Shown: positions 33,019 to 43,224 of the stretch, in pieces
Layout: each line of letters begins with the position of its first letter
Numbering within the stretch: position 1 is the first letter of the stretch
Assembly (NCBI RefSeq): GCF_002179165.1
Contig: NZ_NFNY01000067.1
Span: 1 to 63,468 of the forward strand
Length of the DNA stretch: 63,468 nucleotides
Source of the DNA: Campylobacter jejuni
Lineage (GTDB): Bacteria > Campylobacterota > Campylobacteria > Campylobacterales > Campylobacteraceae
Direction of reading: 5' to 3'
Notes under the pieces: model-generated
What the model saw: only the letters and a program-made list of their open reading frames with translations
What the model was told of the DNA's origin: nothing
Databases searched by the model: none
Made by a program: the position numbers and the translations under genes

Positions 33019-34832
33019 GATTTCGCTAAATCTTTTTTTACCTTTTCTAAAATTTTTTCATCTTTAGAAAAATCAAAATATTTAAATTCATTTCCGTGTT
33101 GCATAAAACCATCAATCAAATCGCCACTCAAACGATTTTTAAGATCAAGTTCTGCAATTTCAAAACCATCTAAAGTAGCCGCAAATTCTTTCAAGCGATT
33201 TGGAATTTCTTTAAGCTTTGTATAAAGATAACAAGTGCTTTTAAGCCCTACCCTTCCAACACGACCACGAAGCTGGTGCAAAGTCGCAAGTCCCAACCTT
33301 TCAGCTCCCACAATAACAATAGTACTAAGCCTTGGAAGTGAAATTCCAACTTCCACAACCGTAGTGCTTAACAAAATATTTCCTTCATCGCGAAATTGCT
33401 CTAAAATTTCATCTTTTTGTTTATCTTTGCCATGAGTAACAAAAACTTTTTCATAATTATCTTCCCAATATTTTCTTGCTTGTTCCAAAGAAAGATAAGG
33501 AATTTTATCACTAGCATTTACCAAAGGATAAATAATGATAATTTGGTGATTTTGTGCGATTTCTTCTTTAATTTTTTTGCTAAGTTTTGCAAAACCTTCA
33601 TTTTGTATGCAAAGCGTTGTAATATCTTTTTTAAAAGGCATTTGTTTGATGAAGCTAAAATTCAAAAGTTCTGATTGTATCATACTCAAGGTTCTTGGGA
33701 TAGGCGTTGCAGAAAATTGTATAAAATGCGGACTAAAATCATCATTTTTGGCTAAATCATTGATTTTTTGTCTTTGATTAGAGCCGAAACGATGTTGCTC
33801 ATCTATCATCACAAGCACAGCATTATGGCTTTCTAAATGGATTAAAGCGTGAGTTCCTATGATTAAATTAGCTTTTTTAATTTTTTCTTCTAAATCTTTT
33901 TCTTTTTTACCACCTTTAATAAATAAAATATCCATAAATTTAGGTAAAAGTTTTTTTGCTTCTTCAAAAAGTTGATTAGCAAGTATGCTAGTGGGTGCCA
34001 TTAAAATAGCTTGTTTTGGATACACCATTAAAGCAGCACCTAACAAAACCAAAGTTTTTCCACAGCCTACATCTCCCATAATCACGCGTCTTTTAGCTTC
34101 TTTAGAATTTAAATCTTGTTCTATATCTTTTAAAGCATTTAATTGATCTTTTGTAGGCGAAAAAGGCAAATTTTTTAGCCAATTGGCTATATTAAAAACT
34201 TCGATTTTATAAGATTTAGAATGTGTTTTTTTAACTTTTAAGCGTTTTAAAAAATTGTAAATTTCAATGTATTTTAAATCCTTACTAAAACGCTCCAAAT
34301 TTTCAAACATCAAAAAACTTTTTTCATTATAAGCATGCAAATTTAAAAGAAAATGTATATATTTATCTTCAATACCACTTTCTTTTAAATTTTCATAAGT
34401 CAAATATTTATGCATAAATTCAGCGATTTTCTTATCTTGCAAACCTTGAATTTGATATTTTGGAGTAAAACCTGCAAAAGAGCTTAAAATTTTAGGATTA
34501 TTAAACTGCCACGCATTATTAAAACGCACAAGTTTAGCAGACAAAATTACTTCTTTACCTATTTTAAAAAGCCCAAAATGCCAAGATTTAGGATGGAAAA
34601 AAACAAAAGAAACATTTTCATTCCAATCCTTGCAAAAACTCAAACCAAAAAGTTGATTTTTTCTTGAATTTACACTTTTAATGAGAACTTTTTGCGTGCA
34701 ATTTTCATTTTCTTTTGGAACTTTACTTGCACTTAAATTCTCAATTTTCTTAGGCAAAATTAAGCCTAAATCAATCGCGCTTTTAATTTTTAATTTTTTT
34801 AAAAAATCAAAATCACTTTCTTTAATTTTCAT
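33015..34832 (-). CDS. recG: ATP-dependent DNA helicase RecG
   Basis: 605 aa from ATG at 34832 (MKIKESDFDFLKKLKIK); a frame from 34847 adds five residues. Walker A GDVGCGKT, motif II DEQHR, motif III SATPIPRT and the C-terminal LGLATLHQLRGRVGR are intact. Shorter than the ~690 aa of E. coli RecG because the N-terminal wedge region is reduced, usual in Campylobacter. It remodels stalled forks. Its start overlaps the M16-like gene. Confidence 0.93.
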   Translation of the reverse strand: MKIKESDFDFLKKLKIKSAIDLGLILPKKIENLSASKVPKENENCTQKVLIKSVNSRKNQLFGLSFCKDWNENVSFVFFHPKSWHFGLFKIGKEVILSAKLVRFNNAWQFNNPKILSSFAGFTPKYQIQGLQDKKIAEFMHKYLTYENLKESGIEDKYIHFLLNLHAYNEKSFLMFENLERFSKDLKYIEIYNFLKRLKVKKTHSKSYKIEVFNIANWLKNLPFSPTKDQLNALKDIEQDLNSKEAKRRVIMGDVGCGKTLVLLGAALMVYPKQAILMAPTSILANQLFEEAKKLLPKFMDILFIKGGKKEKDLEEKIKKANLIIGTHALIHLESHNAVLVMIDEQHRFGSNQRQKINDLAKNDDFSPHFIQFSATPIPRTLSMIQSELLNFSFIKQMPFKKDITTLCIQNEGFAKLSKKIKEEIAQNHQIIIIYPLVNASDKIPYLSLEQARKYWEDNYEKVFVTHGKDKQKDEILEQFRDEGNILLSTTVVEVGISLPRLSTIVIVGAERLGLATLHQLRGRVGRVGLKSTCYLYTKLKEIPNRLKEFAATLDGFEIAELDLKNRLSGDLIDGFMQHGNEFKYFDFSKDEKILEKVKKDLAKS

Positions 34833-36042
34833 TTTGTATGCTTGCAAAACTCAAATTTAAAAGCTCCTTGTGCTTTTTGATATAAGAATTTAATTCTTTG
34901 ATTGTAGTTTTTTCTATGAGTTTTAATTCCTTTTTCAAAAAACCAAATTCCAAGTCTTGATAATACTCACTATATGCCATAGATAAACGCTTGTTTAAGC
35001 TTTCATAACGCAAAGGTGTTGAACCGATGAGAAAATTTTTAGCTTGAATTAATTCCTCATCACTTACACCTTTGTTTAAGAAATTTTCAAACACTTCTTT
35101 AACTATTTTTTTAGCTTCTTTAGCACTTTCATTTTTAGTTTGTAAATAACCAAAAATCCTAGAAAAAGATGTATTCATATCAAGCATAGCGTAAGCAGAA
35201 TAAGCAAGTCCTCTTTTAACACGAATTTCTTCCATTATCCTTGAACCAAAACCGCCTTGACCCAAAATAAATATAGCGATTTTTGCCAGATAAAAATCTC
35301 TATCGTTAAATTTTGCAAAAAATGGCGTAGCAAAGTATATATAAGCTTGCTCACTTTCTTTTCTTATTTGAATTTTATCCTTATTTTTTTGAGTGATTTC
35401 GTAAGTTTTTTGTGCATTTTTACTCCCTTTTGAAAGTTTATTTAATAAAAAAGTCATTAAATTTATAGCTTTTTCTTGGTTTAAATTTCCGCCTAAAATC
35501 ACAACAAGATTGTTTAAATTGATATTTTTCTTATAAAAATTTTCTAAGTTTTTTAAAGAAAGTCCTTTAATGCTTTTTTCATCGCCATCATTTGGACTTT
35601 GAAATTCTTTACACTCAAAAATTTCACTATTAAGTAAATTTTTTGCCAAATAATCAAAATCACTATTTTTACTCGCAAGCTCTCCTAAAGCATTGATTTT
35701 TAATTTTTCTAAAATTTTTTCTTCAAATCTAGGTTTTAAAAGTAAATTTTGTAAATGTTTTAAAGCAAATTCTAAATTTTCTTTCAAACAAGAAAGATTA
35801 ATTTCCAAGCTTTCAAAACCACTACTTGCTTCTAAATTTATAGCTTTAAATTCTAATTCTTTAAAAAATTTATCATCAACACCTTCATTTAAAATTCTTG
35901 CAAACATTTTTGCAAGTCCGGCAATTTCATCATAACTTCTTCCACAATTTCTAAAAATAAGTTTTAAAATAACAATAGGAAAATCATTATTTTCTTCGAA
36001 GATAAAAGGAATTTTTACTCCATTAATTTCTAAATTATGCAT
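34822..36042 (-). CDS. M16-family peptidase-like protein lacking the zinc motif
   Basis: 406 aa. The C-terminal half has the M16 signature MEEIRVKRGLAYSAYAML (Arg-Tyr pair) and the fold is typical of the pitrilysin/processing-peptidase family. Where active members have HxxEH after the first strands, this reads AGLAKMFARILNEG, with no His pair, so it should be proteolytically inactive or act as the partner of an active subunit elsewhere. Overlaps mqnC by one base and recG by 11 nt. Corresponds to Cj0463. Confidence 0.85.
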   Translation of the reverse strand: MHNLEINGVKIPFIFEENNDFPIVILKLIFRNCGRSYDEIAGLAKMFARILNEGVDDKFFKELEFKAINLEASSGFESLEINLSCLKENLEFALKHLQNLLLKPRFEEKILEKLKINALGELASKNSDFDYLAKNLLNSEIFECKEFQSPNDGDEKSIKGLSLKNLENFYKKNINLNNLVVILGGNLNQEKAINLMTFLLNKLSKGSKNAQKTYEITQKNKDKIQIRKESEQAYIYFATPFFAKFNDRDFYLAKIAIFILGQGGFGSRIMEEIRVKRGLAYSAYAMLDMNTSFSRIFGYLQTKNESAKEAKKIVKEVFENFLNKGVSDEELIQAKNFLIGSTPLRYESLNKRLSMAYSEYYQDLEFGFLKKELKLIEKTTIKELNSYIKKHKELLNLSFASIQNEN

Positions 36043-37088
36043 TAAAACCTTTCTAAAATTTCATAAGCTGTATTGCGTTTAGCAGGATTTTCACCCAAAT
36101 TTCTAATCAGCCTTATCATTTCATCTTGATTCATTCTATAGCTTGCCCCTGCGGCACTTACGACATTTTCTTCCATCATCGTTGAGCCTAAATCATTAGC
36201 CCCAAATTTTAAAGCAAGTTGTCCAATAAGTGAACCTTGCGTTACCCATGAGCTTTGCAAATTTTTAAAATTATCCAAATAAAGCCTTGCTAATGCCAAA
36301 AGTCTTAAATACTTATTTGAACTTTGCTTCATAATTTCAGGATGTTTCTTAATTAAAGCCGTATTATCACTTTGAAAACTCCATAAAATAAAAGCTCTAA
36401 ATCCACCTGTTTCATCTTGCAATTTTCTTAAATGTTCAAAATGATCAATAATTTCCTCATCATTTTCAACCGTGCCAAACATCATAGTGGCCGTGCTTTT
36501 CATACCGATTTTATGTGCTTGTCTATGCACTTCAAGCCAAGTAGTGGTGTCACATTTATTAGGCGCTATAATATCACGAACGCGATCGCTTAGCACTTCA
36601 GCACCCGCCCCAGGTATAGAAAATAGGCCTTTTGCCTGAAGTCTTTGTAAAACCTCAGTGATTGAAATTTTAGAAGCTTTTGCAATATAAGCAATTTCAA
36701 CTGCAGAAAATCCATGCACGGTGATATTTGGATAATGCTCTTTTATCCACGCTACAAGCTCTTCATACCATTCTATTTTTAATTTTGGATGCACCCCACC
36801 TTGAAAAAGAATTTGTGTCCCACCGATAGCTTCAAGTTCTTCTATTTTTTTGCCAATTTCTTCAAAGCTTAAAATATAGGCATCATTTTCTTTATGATGA
36901 CGATAAAAAGCACAAAAAGAACAATCGATACAACAAACATTGGTATAATTTATATTTCTATCCACTACAAAAGTAGTGATTTTTTCAGGATGAAGTTCTA
37001 TTTTTTTTTGATAAGCCATTTCTCCAAGCTCAACCAAACTTGTATTATGAAGTAAATTTAAGGCTTCTTTTTTGTCCAATCTTTTCAA
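36042..37088 (-). CDS. mqnC: Cyclic dehypoxanthinyl futalosine synthase (radical SAM)
   Basis: 348 aa. Radical SAM cluster motif Cys52-x3-Cys56-x2-Cys59 in VCCIDCSFCAFYR, then GGTQILFQGGVHP and SIPGAGAEVLSDRVR typical of MqnC. It catalyses a step of the futalosine route to menaquinone, which Campylobacter uses in place of the Men pathway. Corresponds to Cj0462. Head of a tightly overlapping mqnC / M16-like / recG set. Confidence 0.93.
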   Translation of the reverse strand: MKRLDKKEALNLLHNTSLVELGEMAYQKKIELHPEKITTFVVDRNINYTNVCCIDCSFCAFYRHHKENDAYILSFEEIGKKIEELEAIGGTQILFQGGVHPKLKIEWYEELVAWIKEHYPNITVHGFSAVEIAYIAKASKISITEVLQRLQAKGLFSIPGAGAEVLSDRVRDIIAPNKCDTTTWLEVHRQAHKIGMKSTATMMFGTVENDEEIIDHFEHLRKLQDETGGFRAFILWSFQSDNTALIKKHPEIMKQSSNKYLRLLALARLYLDNFKNLQSSWVTQGSLIGQLALKFGANDLGSTMMEENVVSAAGASYRMNQDEMIRLIRNLGENPAKRNTAYEILERF

Positions 37089-37150
37089 TTTTTTTCCTTA
37101 CATTTTTGTATTCTAAAAACAATTATAGCATTTAAAAATATAAATTATGC

Positions 37151-37156
37151 TATACT
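37151..37156 (+). promoter_or_regulatory. -10-like element 8 nt before MFS start codon
   Basis: TATGCTATACT contains TATACT with the extended TGC. Transcription would start at or within a base of the ATG at 37164, and no Shine-Dalgarno is present, suggesting a leaderless mRNA. Confidence 0.45.
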
Positions 37157-37163
37157 TTTGCTT

Positions 37164-38351
37164 ATGAACTATATTGATTTATTAAAAAATAATAAAAATA
37201 TCAGAATTTTAGCTTCGGTGCAATTTATTGTTTATTTTGGTGCGTGGTTTTCGCAAACAGGAGTTTTCACTCTCTTAGTTCATCTCAACGCTCCCACTTG
37301 GGCAACTTCAACAAGTGCAATGCTTGCTTTTTTGCCTGCGATTTTACTTGCCCCTATTAATGGAATTATAGTGGAAAAAAACAAGCCTAAAAAACTGCTA
37401 CTAAGTATGATTAGCGTAGAACTTATTTCCATTTTTTGCCTTACTTTTGTAACAAATCTGAGTATGCTTTGGCTTTTATTTATACTTATTTTTATAAGAC
37501 TTAGTGTCGCTTCTATTTATTTTCAAGCAGAAATGAGTCTACTTGCTAAAATTTTAAAAACTCAAGAATTAAAACTTGCCAATGAAATGCATAGCGTAAT
37601 TTGGGGAATTTCCTATACTGCTGGTATGGCAAGTGCTGGAATTTTCATTGATTTTTTTGGCACAAAAATGGCATTTTTATTTGATTGCTTTCTTATTGGC
37701 ATTGGAATTTTATTTTTGCTTAGACTTAGTATTCCCAAATTTGAACAAAAAATTCAAAATAATTTTTTTGGTATGATTAAAGAAGGTTTTTTTTATGTTT
37801 TAAAAAATAAAACAATTTTTCATCTTATTTTACTTCATGGCTTCATAGGACTTACAGCTTATGAAACCTTAGTAACGCTTTTAGCACAACACAAATATAA
37901 AGAAGTTTTATCCGCTGCTTTAGCGATTGGTTTTTTAAATGCGGTACGCGCTTGTTCTATAGCTTTAGGACCTGTCATTTTGAGTAAATTTGTAAACCAA
38001 AAAACCTTATTTTATTTATATCTAGGGCAAGGTTTTGGGATCATACTTTGGGCATTGACTCAATTTAATTTTTATATCTCTTTCATAGGACTTATTGCTG
38101 CAGGATTTTGTGTTTCATCGCTTTGGGCTTATACTTACACCGCTATACAAAATAAATGCGATAAAGCTTATTATGGAAGGGTAATTGCTTACACAGATAT
38201 GGTGTATTATAGCTTTAGTGCTATTATTTCTATAGTAATGGGCTTATTGTTTGATTTAGGCTTAAGCCTTAGCACAATTACTGCTTTACTTGGTTCTGTA
38301 TTTATTTTTGTAGCATTTTATTGGCAATGGTTTGATAAAAAATATTTATGA
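37164..38351 (+). CDS. MFS transporter, possibly lipid or drug exporter
   Basis: 395 aa from ATG 37164 (MNYIDLLKNNKNIRIL); a TTG two codons earlier is less likely. Twelve membrane helices, MFS_3 type, with the N-terminal SVQFIVYFGAWFSQTGVFTLL and loop NGIIVEKNKPKKLLLSM. No substrate clue. Divergent from mqnC, convergent with nusA. Corresponds to Cj0461c. Confidence 0.85.
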   Translation: MNYIDLLKNNKNIRILASVQFIVYFGAWFSQTGVFTLLVHLNAPTWATSTSAMLAFLPAILLAPINGIIVEKNKPKKLLLSMISVELISIFCLTFVTNLSMLWLLFILIFIRLSVASIYFQAEMSLLAKILKTQELKLANEMHSVIWGISYTAGMASAGIFIDFFGTKMAFLFDCFLIGIGILFLLRLSIPKFEQKIQNNFFGMIKEGFFYVLKNKTIFHLILLHGFIGLTAYETLVTLLAQHKYKEVLSAALAIGFLNAVRACSIALGPVILSKFVNQKTLFYLYLGQGFGIILWALTQFNFYISFIGLIAAGFCVSSLWAYTYTAIQNKCDKAYYGRVIAYTDMVYYSFSAIISIVMGLLFDLGLSLSTITALLGSVFIFVAFYWQWFDKKYL

Positions 38352-38363
38352 TTTTTTATCAAA
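38331..38363. terminator. Bidirectional terminator, 13-bp perfect stem
   Basis: TTTGATAAAAAAT (38331-38343) and ATTTTTTATCAAA (38351-38363) with a 7-nt loop. It covers the last codons and stop of the MFS gene and serves the convergent nusA as well. Confidence 0.75.
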
Positions 38364-38376
38364 CGCAAAAATTAAG

Positions 38377-39462
38377 TTAAATTTTAAATAGATCTTGTAG
38401 GTTTTTCAAAGCTTCTTCATTGCTTAAGGTATTTACACTTCCACTTCCTAACTCGTTAAGCTCTATTTCATAGCCACTTAACATACTTGCAAGGCGTATA
38501 TTGATGCCACTTTTCCCGATGGCTTTGCTTTTTTGTTCGCTATTTATACTCACTATTGCTTTTTTATCTTCAATTTTTACAGAACTTACAATGGCTGGCG
38601 CTAAAGCTCTTGCTATTAAAATTTCGCTCTCGTTGCTAAATTCAAGACAGTCAATATTTTCATTATGCAACTCTTTACTTACCGCATTAATCCTTACCCC
38701 TTTTACACCCACAGTAGCTCCTATGGGATCAATATTAGCACCATTAGCCTGAAGTATGATTTTAGCCCTTTCTCCAGGAATTCTCGCACACCCTACAACA
38801 TTCACATAGCCATCTTTAATTTCAGGCACTTCAGACTCCAGCAAACACTCTAAAAATTTAGGACTTGTGCGACTCAGTTCTATTTTAATCCCTTTATCCA
38901 TATACACACGGCGTATTACAGCTTTTACCACATCACCAACTTTAAATTTCTCCCCCTTAATACGATTTTTTCTTGGTAAAAAAGCTCTTAACTCATCAAT
39001 TTCTATAAAGGTATTTTCTTCGCTATCCACACGCACAACATTCCCAAAAACCATTTGACCAACTTTATTTTTATATTTTTCAAAAATGGTTTGTTCGAGT
39101 AATTTTTGGATATGATATTCTAATTCTTTATGCAAAGTATTTACAGCAGTTCTCCCCAAATTTTCCAAGGAACACTCATAGGTAAGTTCATCCCCTATTT
39201 CAGTATCTACTGCTTCTTTTTTTGCAACACTAAGCGCAATATAACTCTCTTTGTTTTGTTCCAATCTCTCATCATTATCTGCTACAATAGTTATCTTTTG
39301 ATAAAGATTTAAATTTTTCCTATCCACAAAAAATTCATATTCTTGCCCATAAATTTTTTTGGCCGTATTAATAATAGCTACTATAACTTTTTCCTTGACG
39401 CTTTCAAGCTCTAAATTTTTCTCATTCGCAATGCTTTCAATAATATCTGCGATCTTTTCCAT
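38377..39462 (-). CDS. nusA: Transcription factor NusA
   Basis: 361 aa: N-terminal polymerase-binding domain, S1 domain (GQMVFGNVVRVDSEENTFIEIDEL, about 135-200) and two KH domains (including GVRGVRINAV-like GVKGVRINAVSKELHNE and KSKAIGKSGINIRLASML). Lacks the C-terminal acidic repeats of E. coli NusA, as usual in epsilonproteobacteria. Transcribed alone. Confidence 0.95.
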   Translation of the reverse strand: MEKIADIIESIANEKNLELESVKEKVIVAIINTAKKIYGQEYEFFVDRKNLNLYQKITIVADNDERLEQNKESYIALSVAKKEAVDTEIGDELTYECSLENLGRTAVNTLHKELEYHIQKLLEQTIFEKYKNKVGQMVFGNVVRVDSEENTFIEIDELRAFLPRKNRIKGEKFKVGDVVKAVIRRVYMDKGIKIELSRTSPKFLECLLESEVPEIKDGYVNVVGCARIPGERAKIILQANGANIDPIGATVGVKGVRINAVSKELHNENIDCLEFSNESEILIARALAPAIVSSVKIEDKKAIVSINSEQKSKAIGKSGINIRLASMLSGYEIELNELGSGSVNTLSNEEALKNLQDLFKI

Positions 39463-39585
39463 GTTGATTAATACCTTAATTTTGGGATTTTTTTATAAAG
39501 TAGGTTAAAATTATACCTTTAATAAGCTTTATTAAAAGTAAATTTTGATAAGATTATAAATTTAAAAGATGCTAAGGATTATAAT

Positions 39586-39828
39586 ATGGATTTAAAATTG
39601 GCTAGAAGTTTGATTAATGAAAAACCTAAAATCATCAGCCTAAACAAGATCGAAGAAGCTGTAGAAAAAGAAGGACAAAAGTTTTTTTATTTCGATAAAG
39701 AAAACTCACACAAAGATCTTATCGCTTTTGTTGAGCATTTTGAAAAAAAAGGATTAAGTGTTTATCATAGAGTTGTTAAATATGGCTTAGATGACAATGA
39801 TTATATGTATGAGGTACATATTCTTTGA
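39586..39828 (+). CDS. Small conserved HP0268-type protein
   Basis: 80 aa, [19 protein letters not shown]. Orthologues occur in Campylobacter and Helicobacter next to miaB; a Helicobacter member (HP0268) has been reported as a small nuclease. No signal or membrane segment. It overlaps the miaB TTG start by 4 nt, so the two are coupled. Corresponds to Cj0459c. Confidence 0.8.
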   Translation: MDLKLARSLINEKPKIISLNKIEEAVEKEGQKFFYFDKENSHKDLIAFVEHFEKKGLSVYHRVVKYGLDDNDYMYEVHIL

Positions 39829-41126
39829 GCGCTAAAAAACTTTTCATTCAAACCTTGGGTTGCGCAATGAATGTGAGAGATTCTGAACATATGATTGCAG
39901 AATTGACACAAAAAGAAAATTACGCCTTAACCGAAGACATTAAAGAAGCAGATTTAATACTAATTAATACTTGCTCTGTGCGTGAAAAACCTGTACATAA
40001 ACTTTTTTCCGAAGTAGGAAGTTTTGAAAAACAAAAAAAAGCAGGAGCTAAGATCGGGGTTTGTGGTTGCACAGCCTCACATCTTGGTGATGAAATTTTT
40101 CGTCGTGCTCCTTATGTGGATTTTGTTTTAGGCGCTAGAAATATTTCAAAAATAACAAAAGCGGTTAATACTCCTAAATTTATGAGTGTTGATATAGATT
40201 ATGATGAAAGCGAATTTGCTTTTGCTGAATTTAGAAATAGCATTTATAAATCATACATAAATATTTCTATTGGTTGTGATAAACACTGCACTTATTGTAT
40301 TGTTCCGCACACGCGTGGGGATGAAATTTCCATTCCTTTTAATATTATTTTTAAAGAAGCTAAAAAAGCAGTTGAAAAAGGTGCTAAAGAAATTTTTTTA
40401 TTAGGTCAAAATGTTAATAACTATGGTAAAAGATTTAGAAACGAACATAAAAAAATGGATTTTTCAGATCTTTTAGAAGAATTGAGCACTATAGATGGTC
40501 TAGAACGCATTCGTTTTACAAGTCCCCATCCCCTACATATGGATGATAAATTTTTAGAAATTTTTTCCAAAAATCCTAAAGTTTGTAAATCTATGCATAT
40601 GCCTTTGCAAAGTGGATCAAGTGAAATTTTAAAAAGCATGAAAAGAGGCTATACAAAAGAATGGTATTTAAACAGAGCTTTAAAACTTAGAGAGTTATGC
40701 CCTAATGTGAGTATATCAACCGATATCATTGTCGCTTTTCCAGGAGAAAGTGAAAAAGACTTTGAAGAAACCATGGATGTTTTGGAAAAAGTGCGTTTTG
40801 AACAAATGTTTTCTTTTAAATACTCCAAAAGACCTTTAACAAAAGCGGCCACTATGCCAAACCAAATTGACGAAGAAACGGCTTCAAGAAGACTCAATAT
40901 TTTACAAAATCGTCATAGTGAAATTTTAGACGAAATTGTCAAAAAACAAGAAAATAAAGAATTTAAAGTTTTATTTGAAGAACTAAGAGCTGGAAATGCT
41001 ATAGCAGGACGAACGGATAATAATTTTTTAGTCCAAGTTGAAGGTAGCGAAGAACTCTTAGGGCAAATAAAAAATGTAAAAATTACAAATGCTAAGCGTA
41101 TGGTTTTATATGGGGAACTCATTTAA
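39825..41126 (+). CDS. miaB: tRNA-2-methylthio-N6-dimethylallyladenosine synthase
   Basis: 433 aa from TTG at 39825 with GAGG upstream. N-terminal UPF0004 domain with Cys13, Cys50 and the GVCGC Cys, radical SAM motif Cys151-x3-Cys155-x2-Cys158 (GCDKHCTYC), and a C-terminal TRAM domain. Adds the methylthio group to A37 of UNN-reading tRNAs. Confidence 0.95.
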   Translation: MSAKKLFIQTLGCAMNVRDSEHMIAELTQKENYALTEDIKEADLILINTCSVREKPVHKLFSEVGSFEKQKKAGAKIGVCGCTASHLGDEIFRRAPYVDFVLGARNISKITKAVNTPKFMSVDIDYDESEFAFAEFRNSIYKSYINISIGCDKHCTYCIVPHTRGDEISIPFNIIFKEAKKAVEKGAKEIFLLGQNVNNYGKRFRNEHKKMDFSDLLEELSTIDGLERIRFTSPHPLHMDDKFLEIFSKNPKVCKSMHMPLQSGSSEILKSMKRGYTKEWYLNRALKLRELCPNVSISTDIIVAFPGESEKDFEETMDVLEKVRFEQMFSFKYSKRPLTKAATMPNQIDEETASRRLNILQNRHSEILDEIVKKQENKEFKVLFEELRAGNAIAGRTDNNFLVQVEGSEELLGQIKNVKITNAKRMVLYGELI

Positions 41127-41739
41127 AATTCTTTTTATAGCACGACTAGTTTTTATTTTACAATGGTTGATTTTTCTCACTTGTAGAAAAATATACAAAG
41201 GTGATCAAGTCGATAAAACTCCTTATGTGGTGCTTTTTTGGCATGGCCGTCTTGCCTTAATGCCTTTTGCATTTAAACATTACGGACAAAAAGGAAAAAA
41301 AGCTTATGTGATGATTTCGCATCATAGAGATGGGGAGCAAATTGCTAAAATCATTCAATTATTTGGACTCAATGCGGTTAGGGGGAGTACTTCAAGAGGC
41401 GCTAGCACAGCACTTAAAGGGGCGTTAAAAGTTTTAGATGAAAATAATGATATAATAATCACACCTGATGGACCTCGTGGTCCTTATCATAGTATTTCAG
41501 ATGGAGCGGTATTGCTTGCACAGAAAAAAAATGTTAAAATAAGAATTTTAAATTATGAAGCAAAACACTTTTGGGAATTTAAAAGTTGGGATAGAATGAT
41601 TTTACCTAAACCTTTTACAAAATTAATTTATAGACTTAGTGATCCTTTGGATGTGTCAAATTTAAGCAAAGAAGAAGCCAAAGAATTTTTACTAAAGCAT
41701 TTTGAAAATATTGAAAAAATGGATAATTTTAAGGAATAA
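41110..41739 (+). CDS. DUF374 / lysophospholipid acyltransferase-like membrane protein
   Basis: 209 aa from the ATG at 41110 ([15 protein letters not shown]); an in-frame ATG at 41089 lies deeper in miaB. N-terminal membrane helix, then [23 protein letters not shown] and [10 protein letters not shown], the pattern of DUF374 proteins related to acyltransferases of lipid A. Overlaps miaB by 17 nt. Corresponds to Cj0457c. Substrate unknown. Confidence 0.8.
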   Translation: MGNSFKILFIARLVFILQWLIFLTCRKIYKGDQVDKTPYVVLFWHGRLALMPFAFKHYGQKGKKAYVMISHHRDGEQIAKIIQLFGLNAVRGSTSRGASTALKGALKVLDENNDIIITPDGPRGPYHSISDGAVLLAQKKNVKIRILNYEAKHFWEFKSWDRMILPKPFTKLIYRLSDPLDVSNLSKEEAKEFLLKHFENIEKMDNFKE

Positions 41740-41740
41740 A

Positions 41741-42706
41741 ATGTTTTTTCTACTTAAAAAAATATTACCACAACTTTTTATAAGTATTATTTTAAATGAT
41801 AAAAAAAGTATTCTTAAAGCTTCCATATATAAAAATGACAAACTAATAAGCAGTAATGAAAAAAGTTTTAGTACAAATGAAAAATTATTAGATTATGTAA
41901 AAAATTTATGTAAAAAATTTCTATTTTATAATACTTCTTTACTTTTGGATGCAAAAGAACAAGGGCTTATTCCAAGCAAAAATGAACAAGATTTTAAACA
42001 CTTTAACATAGGGAATATGAGCGTAAAATATATTCATTTTAATAACGCATCAGTTTATACCGCTACAGAACATGTAGAATATTTTAATGAGCTTTTTGAA
42101 GATTATAAAGGTTTAGATTTTTTATATTCTCCTTTTGCTTTATTGTATTATTGCGTCCTAAGACAAAAGATAGACCAAGAAAAAATCATTCTTTATGCTT
42201 ATAGATACAAGCAAATTGTAGCGATTATAATTTGCCAAAATAATAGAATTCTTTATGGAGATTTAAAATTTTTTGAGGAAGAATTAGAGCTAGAATTTGA
42301 AAGTCAAGAAAGCACTCCAACCCAATCTGATGAAATTACAAACAATGATACTGAAGTAACACTCGAAAATTTCAATGAAACCTTAGATGATAAAATTGAT
42401 TTGCTTGATGAAGATAATGAAGTATTATTGAATGAAGATAACAATACCAATACAAGTCTTGAAGAATTAAATCAGTTTAGCAATGATATGGAGCTTTCAC
42501 GCTATATCATAACAAGTATTGAAAAATTCTACAATGATGATAAATATTCTGGAACTTTCATTAATAATATTTATGTTTTTAATGAAAACGAACTCAGCCC
42601 AAGTGCTATAGAATTTTTAGAAAATGAAACTTTTTTAGAAGTAAAATCGGAACAAATTAACACTTTAGAACTAATGATAGAACTTATGCAAAAGGAAGTT
42701 AAATGA
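41741..42706 (+). CDS. PilM/GspL-like cytoplasmic protein (inference)
   Basis: 321 aa from ATG 41741 with AAGGA before it. Starts MFFLLKKILPQLFISIIL, then strand-rich segments ILKASIYKNDKLI, a long middle with FLYSPFALLYYCVLRQK and KQIVAIIICQNNRILYGDLKFF, and a very acidic linker (about 190-250, DEDNEVLLNEDNNT). Repeated strand patterns around a self-contained fold recall actin-like PilM/GspL domains, but no phosphate motif is clear. It is coupled to two single-span coiled-coil proteins downstream, as in pilMNO. Corresponds to Cj0456c; I know no assigned function. Confidence 0.7.
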   Translation: MFFLLKKILPQLFISIILNDKKSILKASIYKNDKLISSNEKSFSTNEKLLDYVKNLCKKFLFYNTSLLLDAKEQGLIPSKNEQDFKHFNIGNMSVKYIHFNNASVYTATEHVEYFNELFEDYKGLDFLYSPFALLYYCVLRQKIDQEKIILYAYRYKQIVAIIICQNNRILYGDLKFFEEELELEFESQESTPTQSDEITNNDTEVTLENFNETLDDKIDLLDEDNEVLLNEDNNTNTSLEELNQFSNDMELSRYIITSIEKFYNDDKYSGTFINNIYVFNENELSPSAIEFLENETFLEVKSEQINTLELMIELMQKEVK

Positions 42707-43224
42707 CCTATAGCTTCATACAACCTAGAAAAAAACCTATTTTTACCTTATTTGATAAAATTTGGCTAGGACTTTTTTGTTTTGGCATAATTTTTATCGT
42801 TGCTATGTATTTTTTATATCTTACCAAAACGGCTTTAGTAAATAGCTCCATAGAAGATCAAAAACAACAAACCATTCAACTACAAAACCAAACCAAGCAA
42901 AATGAAATACTATATGAAATTTTACTAGAACAAAGCCAAATAGCTAATTCTTTTAATTCACAAAATCAAATTTTAAAAAATAGCATAAAAAATCTTTTTG
43001 ATATGGTTATTAAAACTGATAATATTACTCTTGAAAGCGTTGAGCAAGATAAAAATTCCTTAAAACTCATAGGTGTAAGTCCGACAAAAGAAATGTTTGC
43101 CTTGCTTTTAGAAACACCTTTAAAAAGCATTTTTGATCAAAGTTCTACAACTTATTATCGTTTAAACAATGGCTGGTATCGCTTTGTAAGTATTAGCAAA
43201 AATAATCCAGAGGTTTTACAATGA
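42703..43224 (+). CDS. Single-span membrane protein, PilN-like
   Basis: 173 aa. Short cytoplasmic tail (SFIQPRKKPIFTLFDK), one helix at about 22-42 (WLGLFCFGIIFIVAMYFLYL), a Gln-rich coiled coil (about 48-95) and a C-terminal alpha/beta domain. This layout is that of PilN in type IV pilus and type II secretion platforms. ATGA overlap with the preceding gene and with the next. Corresponds to Cj0455c. Confidence 0.7.
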   Translation: MTYSFIQPRKKPIFTLFDKIWLGLFCFGIIFIVAMYFLYLTKTALVNSSIEDQKQQTIQLQNQTKQNEILYEILLEQSQIANSFNSQNQILKNSIKNLFDMVIKTDNITLESVEQDKNSLKLIGVSPTKEMFALLLETPLKSIFDQSSTTYYRLNNGWYRFVSISKNNPEVLQ

